A stretch of DNA of 64,000 nt from Mesorhizobium alhagi CCNWXJ12-2 (GCF_000236565.1 NZ_AHAM01000038.1:1-64000), one strand, 5' to 3'; shown: positions 24,640 to 32,884, counted from the stretch's first letter. The notes: generated from the letters alone by a model not told the origin. Program-made: numbers and translations.

Positions 24640-25155
24640 CTATTCGATGACCGCGCAAGCCTGACGGTCGCCTGCATCCCCGGAGGGCTGGCTTTCATAG
24701 TCGTCCTGTCCGCCGTGGATCATCAAGGCCTTGCCGCGGATGTTCGTATCGCCTTCGTCCAATCGCACTGATCCGTTGAAAACCTGCGCGCGAAGCGTGC
24801 CGTCGGCGCCGACATATTGATTGGGCATATCGCCCGCATGCGGGCCGCCGTCGACGTTATATCCGTGCTTTGCGTCGGTCGGATTGAAGTGACCGCCTGC
24901 AGACTCATGTCCCGTTGCAGGATCGCAGGTTCCGGTTTCATGGACATGGAACCCCACCCACTGGCTCGCAGGCAATCCGGTGACTTCGATTTCGATCAGC
25001 ACGCCGCCTTCGGTTCCCGTCAGCTTGGCGGTGCCGTTCTCTTCACCCGCCGCGTTGACGAAATTGGCGGTGGCGGAAGGCGGTTCCTGAGCGCCTGAGA
25101 CGGCGGTCAGTGCGAGGATCGCTGTGGCGGTGATGATAGCGCGCTTCATGTCCAT
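24640..25155 (-). CDS. sodC: Superoxide dismutase [Cu-Zn], exported
   Basis: 171 residues with a Sec signal peptide (AIITATAILALTAVSGAQ). Copper and zinc ligands: GFHVHETGTC, GHESAGGHFNP, and ALMIHGGQDDY; the disulfide cysteines are in TGTCDP and RQACAVIE. It detoxifies periplasmic superoxide. No GGAAC promoter is visible upstream, unlike most units nearby. Confidence 0.95.
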   Translation of the reverse strand: MDMKRAIITATAILALTAVSGAQEPPSATANFVNAAGEENGTAKLTGTEGGVLIEIEVTGLPASQWVGFHVHETGTCDPATGHESAGGHFNPTDAKHGYNVDGGPHAGDMPNQYVGADGTLRAQVFNGSVRLDEGDTNIRGKALMIHGGQDDYESQPSGDAGDRQACAVIE

Positions 25156-25264
25156 GGTTCTCCCAGTCGAGCATCATGACGGTCAAACTGCACAGGCGCG
25201 TTTTTGTTCAGCGGAAATCGCACGCAGGACTGGCAATCCGGCTGTGCGCCATCAGCGCCACCGG

Positions 25265-25290
25265 GGAACAAACCGATGTGAGATGGCGTT
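25265..25290 (+). promoter_or_regulatory. EcfG/RpoE2-type promoter
   Basis: GGAAC (25265-25269), 17 bases, CGTT (25287-25290), a full match to GGAAC-N16/17-CGTT. It lies about 140 bases before the SDR-SPW-VKOR gene at 25429. Confidence 0.7.
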
Positions 25291-25428
25291 TCGCCCTGTC
25301 GGCCGAGGAACCTAGCGAATGCGTGCTCTGCCGATCTCGCTGGTGTAGCCAATGCCGACAGCCGCCGGCGACCAATCGGAATAGTTCATCGCCCGAAGAT
25401 TCATCTCCCGCAGGAGCGGAAAATCGGA

Positions 25429-27969
25429 ATGACTGACGCGAGCCGTCCGATCGTCCTCATCACAGGCTCCAGCGGCTTCCTCGGCCAGGCGATCGCGCTT
25501 GGCCTGAAGGATCGCTACCGCGTGATCGGCCTCGACGTTGCCCAGCCGAGAAAGCCGATCGAGGGGATGACCACAATCGAGATCGACCTGACGTCCGACG
25601 AGAGTGTCGATGAATCGATGGCGCAGGTGCGCGCCCAGGCCGGCGACCGCATCGCGTCGGTCATCCATCTCGCCGCCTACTACGACACGACAGGGGAGGA
25701 CAATCCGAAATACGACGCGGTTACGGTGCGGGGCACGCGTCGCCTGCTGAAGGCGCTGAAGGAATTCGAGACGGAGCAGTTCGTGTTTTCGAGCACGCTT
25801 CTCGTTCACGCCCCGAGCCCGGAGAAGGGCGTACGGATCGACGAGAATTCCCCACTCGATCCCGCATGGGCATATCCGCGGTCGAAGACCGAGACGGAGG
25901 CGCTGATCGCAAGGGAGCGCGGAGGCATCCGCACGGTGACGCTGCGGCTCGCAGGTGTCTATGACGAGGACTGCCGCGCCGCCTTCATCGCTCAGCAGAT
26001 CGCCCGGATTTTCGAGCGGCTGCCGACCGCCTACCTGTTCGCCGGGGACATCAAGAGCGGCCAGCCTTACCTGCACAAGGACGACCTCGTCGACGCAGTC
26101 GTGCGGACGGTCGACCGTCGGCATGAGCTTCCCGAGGAGACCGTGCTTTTGATCGGCGAGGAAGAGACGCCATCCTACGAAGAGATGCAGAAGCGGATCG
26201 GCCGACTCGTGCATGGCGAGGACTGGCAGACAGTCGTCCTGCCCAAAAATCTCACGAAGCTCGGGGCTTGGCTGCAGACCGAGGTTCTGGAGGAGGACAC
26301 CGACATCAAGCCATGGATGATCGAAAACTCCGACGACCATTACGAGATCGACGTCTCGCGCGCCAAAGCCCTGCTGGGCTGGCAGCCGCGGCACAGCCTG
26401 ACCGGCACGCTTCCCGAAATGATCCGCCGGCTCAAGGCCGATCCCACCGACTGGTATGACAAGAACAAGCTCGAATCTTCGGTTGTTGCGGCTTCGGAGC
26501 CCGAGATCGACCAGGCTGAAAGGCGACTGCAGGCACCGCTCGAACGCAGCGAGCAGGAGGTCGAGGCGGCGATGGAACGGCACAGGGCGTGGACGCTCTG
26601 GGCGCCGCTCGCCAATGTCGCGCTCGGACTCTGGCTGGTCACGTCGCCGTTGATGCTCGGCCTGTTCGATCCGGTAACGGCGCCAGTTCCCCCAGCTCTC
26701 GGACATGAGATCGCCGAACCCGGACTCCGCAACATGCGGCTCGGCATCAGCGAGATCGTGTCCGGGCTGTTGGTGATGCTCTTTGCCTTTGTCGGCATGA
26801 GCCGCCGCTGGCGCTGGGTGCAGTGGATTGCAGCATCGATCGGCATCTGGGTGATGTTCGCGCCGCTGGTGTTCTGGACCACGAGCGCCGCCGCCTACGG
26901 AATCGACACGCTGGCCGGCATGCTGATCGTTGCTTTCGCGGTAATGGTCCCGCCGACGCCTGGCGTCAGCCGGCGCGCTTTGGCGGCCGACGACGACCGG
27001 CCGCTCGGCTGGAGCTACTCGCCGTCGTCCTTCACCCAGCGCATCCCGATCATCGCGCTCGCCTTTATCGGGCTGTTTGTCTCCCGCTACCTTGCCGCCT
27101 TCCAGATGGGGCATATAGACGGTTTATGGGATCCATTCTTCGGGCCGGGCGGTGCGCCGGTCTCGAACGGCAGCGAGGCCGTCGTGACGTCCTGGGTCTC
27201 GAAAGGGTTTCCGATCGCGGATGCCGGGCTCGGAGCCTTTGCCTACGCGCTCGATATCCTTGCCGGAGCCATCGGCGACCGCCGCCGCTGGCGCACCATG
27301 CCGTGGATGGTTTTCCTGTTCGGTCTCCTGATCATCCCGCTCGGCGTAGTCAGCGTCAGCTTCATCATCATACAGCCGCCGCTGATTGGCGCGCTCTGCA
27401 CGCTATGCATCATCCAGGCCGCCGTCACCGCTATCCTCATCCCGTATTCGATCGACGAGGTGCTGGCCACTTTGCAGTATCTCTGGCGCGCCAAGAAAGC
27501 CGGCGAGCCGTTCTGGCGAACCTTCTGGATGGGCGGGCCGGCCTTGTCGGAGAACCAGACACCCGAACCCGACCTTGACCGCCCGGTGGGAATCGTGTTG
27601 CGCGATTTCGTCATCGGCGGCGTGACGTTCCCGTGGAATCTGGTGGCGAGCATCATCCTCGGAGCGCTTTTGATGGCAACGCCATTGGTGTTCGGCACCC
27701 AGCCGCCGCTCTATTTCAGCGATCATGTGGTTGGCTGCCTCGTCATTCTTGTCGCCGTCACCGCTCTGGGGGAGATCGTCCGGGCCGTGCGGTTCCTCAA
27801 CGTGGCGCTCGGCGCCTGGATCGCGGCCTCGCCGTTCATGCTCGACGGGGCTTCTACCGCCGGAACGATCGCCGCTGTCGTGATAGGGCTTGCACTCATC
27901 GGGCTCAGCCTGCCGCGCGGCGTCCGCAGCAAGGAACATTACGGCGGATGGGACCGGGGGATCGTCTGA
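25429..27969 (+). CDS. Fusion protein: extended SDR + SPW + VKOR-like + SPW domains
   Basis: 846 residues in one uninterrupted frame. Residues 1-340 are an extended SDR (LITGSSGFLGQAIALGL, then AYPRSKTETEAL with YxxxK, RLAGVYDE). Residues about 385-510 are an SPW-type membrane domain (WTLWAPLANVALGLWLVTSP, then WIAASIGIWVMFAPLVF). Residues about 545-690 look like a VKOR domain: SWVSKGFPIADAGLGAFAY and the CxxC in GALCTLCIIQA, but no loop cysteine pair. A second SPW part (ALGAWIAASPFMLDG) ends the protein. An SDR cytosolic head on a redox-capable membrane body is inferred; the substrate is unknown. Preceded by a strong stress promoter. Confidence 0.85.
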   Translation: MTDASRPIVLITGSSGFLGQAIALGLKDRYRVIGLDVAQPRKPIEGMTTIEIDLTSDESVDESMAQVRAQAGDRIASVIHLAAYYDTTGEDNPKYDAVTVRGTRRLLKALKEFETEQFVFSSTLLVHAPSPEKGVRIDENSPLDPAWAYPRSKTETEALIARERGGIRTVTLRLAGVYDEDCRAAFIAQQIARIFERLPTAYLFAGDIKSGQPYLHKDDLVDAVVRTVDRRHELPEETVLLIGEEETPSYEEMQKRIGRLVHGEDWQTVVLPKNLTKLGAWLQTEVLEEDTDIKPWMIENSDDHYEIDVSRAKALLGWQPRHSLTGTLPEMIRRLKADPTDWYDKNKLESSVVAASEPEIDQAERRLQAPLERSEQEVEAAMERHRAWTLWAPLANVALGLWLVTSPLMLGLFDPVTAPVPPALGHEIAEPGLRNMRLGISEIVSGLLVMLFAFVGMSRRWRWVQWIAASIGIWVMFAPLVFWTTSAAAYGIDTLAGMLIVAFAVMVPPTPGVSRRALAADDDRPLGWSYSPSSFTQRIPIIALAFIGLFVSRYLAAFQMGHIDGLWDPFFGPGGAPVSNGSEAVVTSWVSKGFPIADAGLGAFAYALDILAGAIGDRRRWRTMPWMVFLFGLLIIPLGVVSVSFIIIQPPLIGALCTLCIIQAAVTAILIPYSIDEVLATLQYLWRAKKAGEPFWRTFWMGGPALSENQTPEPDLDRPVGIVLRDFVIGGVTFPWNLVASIILGALLMATPLVFGTQPPLYFSDHVVGCLVILVAVTALGEIVRAVRFLNVALGAWIAASPFMLDGASTAGTIAAVVIGLALIGLSLPRGVRSKEHYGGWDRGIV

Positions 27970-28002
27970 ACTGGCTGCCGATATCTCGCCTGTTCACGCC
28001 GC

Positions 28003-28722
28003 TCAGATATCGAGGAGCGCGTAGGGGCGGCCGGTCGGCTTCTCCACATCCGCGGCCACATTGTAGACCGGAGCGCCGCCCGGCGTGCGCCCTTCATAGG
28101 CGCCGCGGTGCGCATGACCATGCACTACGGCGCTCACCTGGAAACGATCAATGGTTTCGGCAAGCCGGGACGAACCGAGAAACGGGAAGATTTCCGGCGG
28201 TTCTCCGGCGACGGTTTCCAGGATCGGCGCGTAATGCAGCACAACCACGACACGTTCGGAGCGGACCTGTCGCATCGCATTCTCCAGACGTATCGCCTCG
28301 CCGACGCTTTCCGCCACCATTGCCTTGATTGCCGGCTCTCCGAAGGAACCGAGCATGCGCCGGCCGAAGCCGCCGATGAATCCTTTGACACCGACAAAAC
28401 CCACGCCGTCGATTTCGGTGGCCTGTCCGTCGAGCAAGTGGACGCCTGCGTGCCGCAGGATTTGGGTGATCTCCTCCGCGGCGGCGCTTTCGTAGTCATG
28501 GTTGCCGAGGACGGCGACGACGGGCACCGAGCAGGCGCGCAAATCCTCTGCCAGGATTTCGGCCTCGCGCGGCTTGCCGAGATCGGTCAGGTCGCCCGTG
28601 ATCACCAACGCGTCGGCCACGTGCGATATCTCTCCAAAGAGGTCGCGGAAGGACGTGTTCTGGTCCTCTTTCACGTGGAGGTCGCCCATGGCGGCGATTT
28701 TGAGCGTTTCCCGGTCAGCCAT
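28003..28722 (-). CDS. Metallophosphoesterase (calcineurin-like)
   Basis: 239 residues from ATG 28722 (GGAG ten bases upstream). Motifs: AAMGDLHVKE (D-x-H), LVITGDLTDLG (GD), AVLGNHDYES (GNHD), VVVLHYAP, and VVHGHAHRGAYEG (GHxH). Cytoplasmic; cyclic nucleotide or phosphoprotein substrates are possible. It follows a nucleotidyltransferase gene by 22 bases on the same strand, so the pair may write and erase the same modification. Confidence 0.9.
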   Translation of the reverse strand: MADRETLKIAAMGDLHVKEDQNTSFRDLFGEISHVADALVITGDLTDLGKPREAEILAEDLRACSVPVVAVLGNHDYESAAAEEITQILRHAGVHLLDGQATEIDGVGFVGVKGFIGGFGRRMLGSFGEPAIKAMVAESVGEAIRLENAMRQVRSERVVVVLHYAPILETVAGEPPEIFPFLGSSRLAETIDRFQVSAVVHGHAHRGAYEGRTPGGAPVYNVAADVEKPTGRPYALLDI

Positions 28723-28744
28723 GCAGAAACAACTCCCGACACGA

Positions 28745-29554
28745 TCAGTCGTTGCGCCGCTCGCCGTCGCCGCCCACATCGGCGAAGCCCCATTCGCCGA
28801 CGTCGAAGTCGTAATCGGCCAGCGAGTACATTCGGCCGCGGCAGATCTTCATATGGGACGGGGGCAGTTCGCGCTGCTTGGCCAGACGATCGAGCAACTC
28901 GTCCAGCAGCCATTCAGGGACATGGGCGCGCTCGCTGGGATAGATCCAGCGGAAATTCAGCAGATGGACGAGCAGCACTTCCCAGTGCGCTTCCATGTAG
29001 ACGAGCAGACGCTGCCAATCGATCTGGTCGTGCGCCCTTAGAAGCAGATGGGCTACGTCGGCCCCGTCATAGCGATGTCTCGTCTGGATGAAAGATTTGG
29101 ACCAGACGAGTTCCGTTGGCCCGATGATACGCACGGGAATGCCGAACAGCTCGATCGCGCACGCGTGCTCGAACCAGGAATCGCCGACCGGCACGGCGCC
29201 GTTCGACGAGGAGAAGATGACATCGAAAAAATTCCTGCCCTGAAAGACCTTGCCGAGCCAGCGATCGTCCTCGACCTCGACGGCGTATCCCTTGTCCTTG
29301 AAGAGGGCGAGAATGCGCGTGGAGTCCCCGGCTTTGCAGAAGATGTCGAGATCCTTCGTCTCGCGGGAGATTCCCGTATAAGCGCTTACGGCGTAGGCGC
29401 CGGCGATCAGGAAAGGAAGCCCGCTGGCGGCGAGTTCGCCGATGGCCGTGGCGTAGAATGCCTCCGCCTCCGGGTGCTCATGCGTCGGCGCGGCCTTCGC
29501 GTCGATGGAGGCATTCGTTTCCGGGATCGAGCCCGATCCTTGGCGAGCGGCCAT
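28745..29554 (-). CDS. Nucleotidyltransferase-fold protein (minimal NTase superfamily)
   Basis: 269 residues. FLIAGAYAVSAYTGISRETKDLDIF shows the NTase G[G/A]..A core with the metal pair D-x-D (KDLDIF) as in DNA polymerase beta-like and AbiEii-type proteins. The rest (FFDVIFSSSNGAVPVGDSWF, FGIPVRIIGPTELVW) resembles unnamed nucleotidyltransferase families. There is no antitoxin-like partner; the neighbour is a phosphoesterase. Function unproven. Confidence 0.82.
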   Translation of the reverse strand: MAARQGSGSIPETNASIDAKAAPTHEHPEAEAFYATAIGELAASGLPFLIAGAYAVSAYTGISRETKDLDIFCKAGDSTRILALFKDKGYAVEVEDDRWLGKVFQGRNFFDVIFSSSNGAVPVGDSWFEHACAIELFGIPVRIIGPTELVWSKSFIQTRHRYDGADVAHLLLRAHDQIDWQRLLVYMEAHWEVLLVHLLNFRWIYPSERAHVPEWLLDELLDRLAKQRELPPSHMKICRGRMYSLADYDFDVGEWGFADVGGDGERRND

Positions 29555-29595
29555 GCGTCAGTGCCTTCCGGGAATGCGCCCAGGTTCCTTCCTTG

Positions 29596-29621
29596 AACAT
29601 TGAACGATGTCCGCAGGTTCC
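29596..29621 (-). promoter_or_regulatory. EcfG/RpoE2-type promoter
   Basis: On the minus strand GGAAC (29621-29617), 19 bases, TT (29597-29596; -10 reads TGTT), about 40 bases before the nucleotidyltransferase start at 29554. Confidence 0.55.
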
Positions 29622-29684
29622 GTGGCGTGTTTTCGTTTGGCGGCAGTTTGCGATCATCCGGACGGAAATCTTGCATGCCTAAGC

Positions 29685-30020
29685 CTACTGCTTCGGCTTC
29701 CCGGTGCCCGGCGGTTCGTCCTTGCGGTCCGTCTGCCCGGCGACCGCGTCAGCCTGCGTCTCCGTGGAATATGGGGAAGGCTGGGCCTTATCGAGATCGC
29801 CGCCGTCGGCCACCCTGCCGCTCCCTCCCGTCGCAAGGTCGGCACGCCTGTCGGCCGAAGGGCTTGTTTCGCTGTCCTTCCAGACTTCCTTGGGATCGGT
29901 CAGGTCTTCGGTATCCGGATTGGCCTTCCGTCGCGCGTGCACGGTATCTGCCCCTGTGGTCCGGGACAGCTCGGCATCCTTGCCACGATTTCCTGTCATG
30001 TCAGCCTCCGGCTTGCTCAT
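29685..30020 (-). CDS. Hydrophilic, probably disordered protein (111 aa)
   Basis: Begins MSKPEADMTGNRGKDAEL behind GAGGAA and is composed almost wholly of D, E, K, R, T, G, P and S, with no hydrophobic core, for example GGSGRVADGGDLDKAQPSP. It resembles stress-induced hydrophilins in composition. Its ATG overlaps the TGA of the small basic gene upstream (ATGA). No homologous function recognised. Confidence 0.7.
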   Translation of the reverse strand: MSKPEADMTGNRGKDAELSRTTGADTVHARRKANPDTEDLTDPKEVWKDSETSPSADRRADLATGGSGRVADGGDLDKAQPSPYSTETQADAVAGQTDRKDEPPGTGKPKQ

Positions 30021-30172
30021 TTCCTCGCTTCGCCCCGGTCCGGATCCTTGCCCGCCGCCTGGCTGCTCTTCCTCGGCTGTTCATCCTTCTTCTTCTGGTC
30101 GCCGCCACGGTTTCCGCCGCGCGTTCCCTTGGGCTTCTTCGCCGTGCTTGCATCCTTCAGGTTCATTGCCAT
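30017..30172 (-). CDS. Small basic hydrophilic protein (51 aa)
   Basis: MAMNLKDASTAKKPKGTRGG, then NRGGDQKKKDEQPRKSSQAA and GKDPDRGEARK: a lysine/arginine-rich, probably disordered peptide. The start has an excellent GGAGG five bases upstream, and a full EcfG-type promoter lies about 45-70 bases upstream. It overlaps the next gene by ATGA. This gene is short but well supported by its signals. Confidence 0.72.
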   Translation of the reverse strand: MAMNLKDASTAKKPKGTRGGNRGGDQKKKDEQPRKSSQAAGKDPDRGEARK

Positions 30173-30217
30173 CAAAGCCTCCATCGCTGGCAGCCGATCC
30201 GAACGATCCTCACAGCC

Positions 30218-30242
30218 AACGGAACAGGGGCATGGTGGTTCC
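30218..30242 (-). promoter_or_regulatory. EcfG/RpoE2-type promoter
   Basis: On the minus strand GGAAC (30242-30238), 16 bases, CGTT (30221-30218): a full consensus match. It drives the two-gene unit of small hydrophilic proteins (30172 to 29685). Confidence 0.72.
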
Positions 30243-30312
30243 GAAGGTATGCGACGGCGATGAAGCTACGGCCGCGACTGCCCAAGGCAGTCCGCCCCGG
30301 ATCGGTCTATTC

Positions 30313-30750
30313 CTAAGGTTGGAGCAGTGCGAGGCCGGTTTGAGGATCATGCAGGCGCCGCAGATGCGCCGGCGATTCATTGACCAGGATTTCCAGCGTC
30401 GGCCTGACGCGCGCCTCCTTGAGATGCCCGGCAATTGCAGTCCCGTCGCGTTTGCCGAGGACAGCATGGACATGCAAGGCTGGCTCGCCCTCGCGGTCAA
30501 GCGCAATGTCGCCGATCAGAGCGGCGACCTCCGTCTGCTCCGTCACCGGAATCGGCTGGTATTCCCTGGTCTCCCAGTCGAAGAAGAGCAGTGTTGCCTC
30601 GCTGAACGCTCCGATCGCGGTTATCTGGGCTGCCGACAGTTGCTCCGAGCGAGCCACCTTGCCGAGGCAGGACATGATCTCGTCGCCGATCTCCAGCACG
30701 ACAACGTAGGTGCGCAAACTACCTTCCTGGTGCAAAAGCCTGGTTTTCAT
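30313..30750 (-). CDS. PPC / DUF296 domain protein
   Basis: 145 residues. The plants-and-prokaryotes-conserved domain is recognised by YVVVLEIGDEIMSCLGKVA, ITAIGAFSEATLLFFDWE and LHVHAVLGKRDGTAIAGHL (conserved H-x-H-x..G-H histidines that bind metal in structures). It forms trimers; a DNA-binding role applies to plant AT-hook fusions only. It has no evident GGAAC promoter. Confidence 0.9.
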   Translation of the reverse strand: MKTRLLHQEGSLRTYVVVLEIGDEIMSCLGKVARSEQLSAAQITAIGAFSEATLLFFDWETREYQPIPVTEQTEVAALIGDIALDREGEPALHVHAVLGKRDGTAIAGHLKEARVRPTLEILVNESPAHLRRLHDPQTGLALLQP

Positions 30751-30811
30751 CCGCTTCTCTCCTGCTTTGCATCGACCGCAAGGGCCTATTTCGCGCGCAT
30801 CTTTCCGTTGC

Positions 30812-30836
30812 GGAACGATCAGCCTCTTTCTCGGTT
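30812..30836 (+). promoter_or_regulatory. EcfG/RpoE2-type promoter
   Basis: GGAAC (30812-30816), 16 bases, GGTT (30833-30836), 74 bases before the hydrolase start at 30911. Confidence 0.58.
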
Positions 30837-30910
30837 ATCAACATGGCGTCCAATGACGCCGTTGCCAGCACTGAACCCGCGAAAACGCCGAACCTGTTCG
30901 GAGCGCAGCC

Positions 30911-31570
30911 ATGTCAGAGGTGCTTTCAAACGATGTCAGAGAAGTTCGGGTCGAGCCGGAGGGCCTCGGCGGGCTTCTCGGAGTCCCAGATGGCGCACGC
31001 GGGATCGTGGCCTTCGCGCATGGGAGCGGCAGCGGCCGCCTGAGCCCCCGCAACAACCACGTCGCTGCGGCGCTCAGGCAGGCGGGCCTCGCTACATTCC
31101 TTCTCGACCTGCTCACCCCGGAAGAGGAACACGACAGGCGGAACGTGTTCGACATCGATCTTCTCGCGGGACGCCTTGTGCTGGCGACACGCTGGCTTCG
31201 GCAGAGACGGGAAACATCACAATTGGCCGTTGGATATTTCGGCGCGAGCACTGGCGCGGCCGCGGCCTTGCGGGCTGCGGCCGCCGAACCGGATATCGCT
31301 GCTGTCGTTTCGCGCGGCGGCCGGCCCGATCTTGCGCTGGAAGTTCTGCCGGCGGTGCGCGCGCCGACGCTGCTCCTTGTAGGCAGCCGCGACGGCCCTG
31401 TGATCGGCATGAACGAGCAGGCCTACCATGCCCTGCGTGCAGAGAAGCGGCTCGTGATAGTCGAGGGCGCAGGACATCTGTTCGAGGAGCCGGGCACGCT
31501 CGACGAGGTGGTTCGCCACGCCACGCAGTGGTTCCTGGACCACTTGAATCCTTCCGTTGAAAGGACCTGA
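30911..31570 (+). CDS. Alpha/beta hydrolase (dienelactone hydrolase-like)
   Basis: 219 residues, GGAG seven bases before ATG. GIVAFAHGSGSGRLSPRN forms the oxyanion-hole strand, GYFGASTGAAAAL carries the nucleophile (G-x-S-x-G), VGSRDGPVIG the acid and VEGAGHLFEEPG the histidine. Followed after three bases by a phosphoribosyltransferase; in other bacteria these two domains are often fused, which supports a joint function, so far undefined. Confidence 0.9.
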   Translation: MSEVLSNDVREVRVEPEGLGGLLGVPDGARGIVAFAHGSGSGRLSPRNNHVAAALRQAGLATFLLDLLTPEEEHDRRNVFDIDLLAGRLVLATRWLRQRRETSQLAVGYFGASTGAAAALRAAAAEPDIAAVVSRGGRPDLALEVLPAVRAPTLLLVGSRDGPVIGMNEQAYHALRAEKRLVIVEGAGHLFEEPGTLDEVVRHATQWFLDHLNPSVERT

Positions 31571-31573
31571 ACG

Positions 31574-32245
31574 GTGTTTGATAAACCGCAAGCTTTCCTT
31601 GATCGCCGGGAGGCGGGTCGCCAGCTCGGTAAAGAGCTGGCGAAGACCGACTGGCGTGACCCGGTCGTGCTGGCGCTGCCGCGCGGCGGCGTTCCAGTGG
31701 GATTCGAGGTGGCCAAGGAGCTCCACGCGCCTCTGGACGTGCTCCTCGTCCGCAAGATCGGCGCTCCGGGGCATCCGGAATTCGCAATAGGCGCGGTGGT
31801 CGACGGCAAGGACCCGCAATTGGTCGTGAACGAGGAGGCCGCGCTGATACTCGGCCCTTCCTCGGACTATCTGGAGGCCGAAAAGAAACGCCAGCTCGTT
31901 GAAATCGAGCGGCGGCGCGAACGCTATCTCGGAGCCCGGGCGTCCGTGCCGATCGGGGGGCGGACCGCTATCGTCGTCGACGACAGCATTGCCACCGGAA
32001 GCACGGTGAAGGTTGCGTTGAAGGCGCTGCGGCGCAGCGATGCGGATCGCGTGGTTCTCGCGGTTCCAGTCGCGCCTCGAAGCACTATCGAGGCTCTTCG
32101 GGATGCGGCCGACGAGGTCGTCTGTCTCAGCACGCCGGAGCCTTTCCATGCGGTCGGCCTGCATTATGTCGACTTCGAGCAGACCTCGGATGAGGACGTC
32201 ATCCAATTGCTGAAGGCGGCTGCGGCGATGCCCGCGGAACGCTGA
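31574..32245 (+). CDS. Phosphoribosyltransferase family protein
   Basis: 223 residues with a GTG start (31574), eight bases after AAGGA. The PRPP-binding loop is TAIVVDDSIATGSTVKVAL (two acidic residues then T-G-x-T). LALPRGGVPVGFEVA and LLVRKIGAPGHPEFAIG match the predicted-phosphoribosyltransferase group that pairs with dienelactone-type hydrolases. The base acceptor is unknown. Confidence 0.9.
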   Translation: MFDKPQAFLDRREAGRQLGKELAKTDWRDPVVLALPRGGVPVGFEVAKELHAPLDVLLVRKIGAPGHPEFAIGAVVDGKDPQLVVNEEAALILGPSSDYLEAEKKRQLVEIERRRERYLGARASVPIGGRTAIVVDDSIATGSTVKVALKALRRSDADRVVLAVPVAPRSTIEALRDAADEVVCLSTPEPFHAVGLHYVDFEQTSDEDVIQLLKAAAAMPAER

Positions 32246-32275
32246 CCGGCGGTACTCACCTGAAAGGATCACGCA

Positions 32276-32743
32276 ATGCCGCTCACCCTCAGTAGCCCCG
32301 CCTTTTCCGACGGCGGCCCGATTCCAGAAAGGTACACGCGCGACGGCGAGAACGTCTCGCCGCCCCTGAAATGGTCAGGAGTTCCGGACGGCGCCAAGAG
32401 CCTGGTTCTGGTCGTGGATGATCCGGACGCCCCGCACGGAACCTTCGGCCACTGGGCCGTTTTCAACATCGCCCCGAACCTCGATGGTCTGCCCGAGGCC
32501 GAGGGCGGCAGGCCCGGCCCGGAAGCCCTGAGGCAGGGCAAGAACGATTTCGGCAACGCGTACTATGACGGCCCCGAGCCGCCCAGGGGGCACGGCGTCC
32601 ACCACTATCATTTCCGTCTTGCCGCGCTCGATGTGCCGAGCCTCGATATACCCGGACAGGTCGGCGTCACGAAGATTTGGGAAGAGGCGCGCAAGCATGC
32701 CGTAGAGGAAGCCGAGCTTGTCGGAACCTACCAGCGAAACTGA
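32276..32743 (+). CDS. YbhB/YbcL-type phosphatidylethanolamine-binding protein
   Basis: 155 residues. PEBP signature: VLVVDDPDAPHGTFGHWAVFN (split as DDPDAPHGTFGHW) with the anion-binding histidine, then PPRGHGVHHYHFRLAALD. Bacterial members are small, cytoplasmic and of uncertain role. It follows the phosphoribosyltransferase by 30 bases with its own AAAGGA site, and is probably the last gene of this stress operon. Confidence 0.93.
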   Translation: MPLTLSSPAFSDGGPIPERYTRDGENVSPPLKWSGVPDGAKSLVLVVDDPDAPHGTFGHWAVFNIAPNLDGLPEAEGGRPGPEALRQGKNDFGNAYYDGPEPPRGHGVHHYHFRLAALDVPSLDIPGQVGVTKIWEEARKHAVEEAELVGTYQRN

Positions 32744-32778
32744 TCAGACAAGCCGAGCTGATCCCATTCAGCCTGCCT

Positions 32779-32804
32779 GGAACGGCTATTTTGTCCGGGA
32801 AGTT
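32779..32804 (+). promoter_or_regulatory. EcfG/RpoE2-type promoter
   Basis: GGAAC (32779-32783), 19 bases, TT (32803-32804; -10 reads AGTT), about 80 bases before the site-2 protease gene. Confidence 0.5.
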
Positions 32805-32884
32805 CACCAGATGGAATCCCGACGAGGATACCGGGTCATCGACGCCGGGCAGGTGAATACGAGCATCGCGGGAGCGAATGGCGA

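Noticed and set aside
25312-27114. 600-codon open frame on the minus strand
   Set aside because: It lies opposite the SDR-SPW-VKOR gene, is rich in Arg/His/Asp from mirrored codons, has no motif or ribosome site, and the plus-strand protein has clear domains.
28745-29554. Nucleotidyltransferase as an AbiE-type toxin
   Set aside because: No AbiEi-like antitoxin is adjacent; the partner is a phosphoesterase and the promoter is a stress type.
28700-30300. Genomic island or prophage in the stress block
   Set aside because: No integrase, tRNA target, phage gene or clear composition change; the genes share promoter type and GC character with their surroundings.
29704-31560. 618-codon open frame on the plus strand
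   Set aside because: It crosses the antisense of four real genes and part of the hydrolase gene in another frame; composition is Arg/Ser/Pro-rich shadow sequence.
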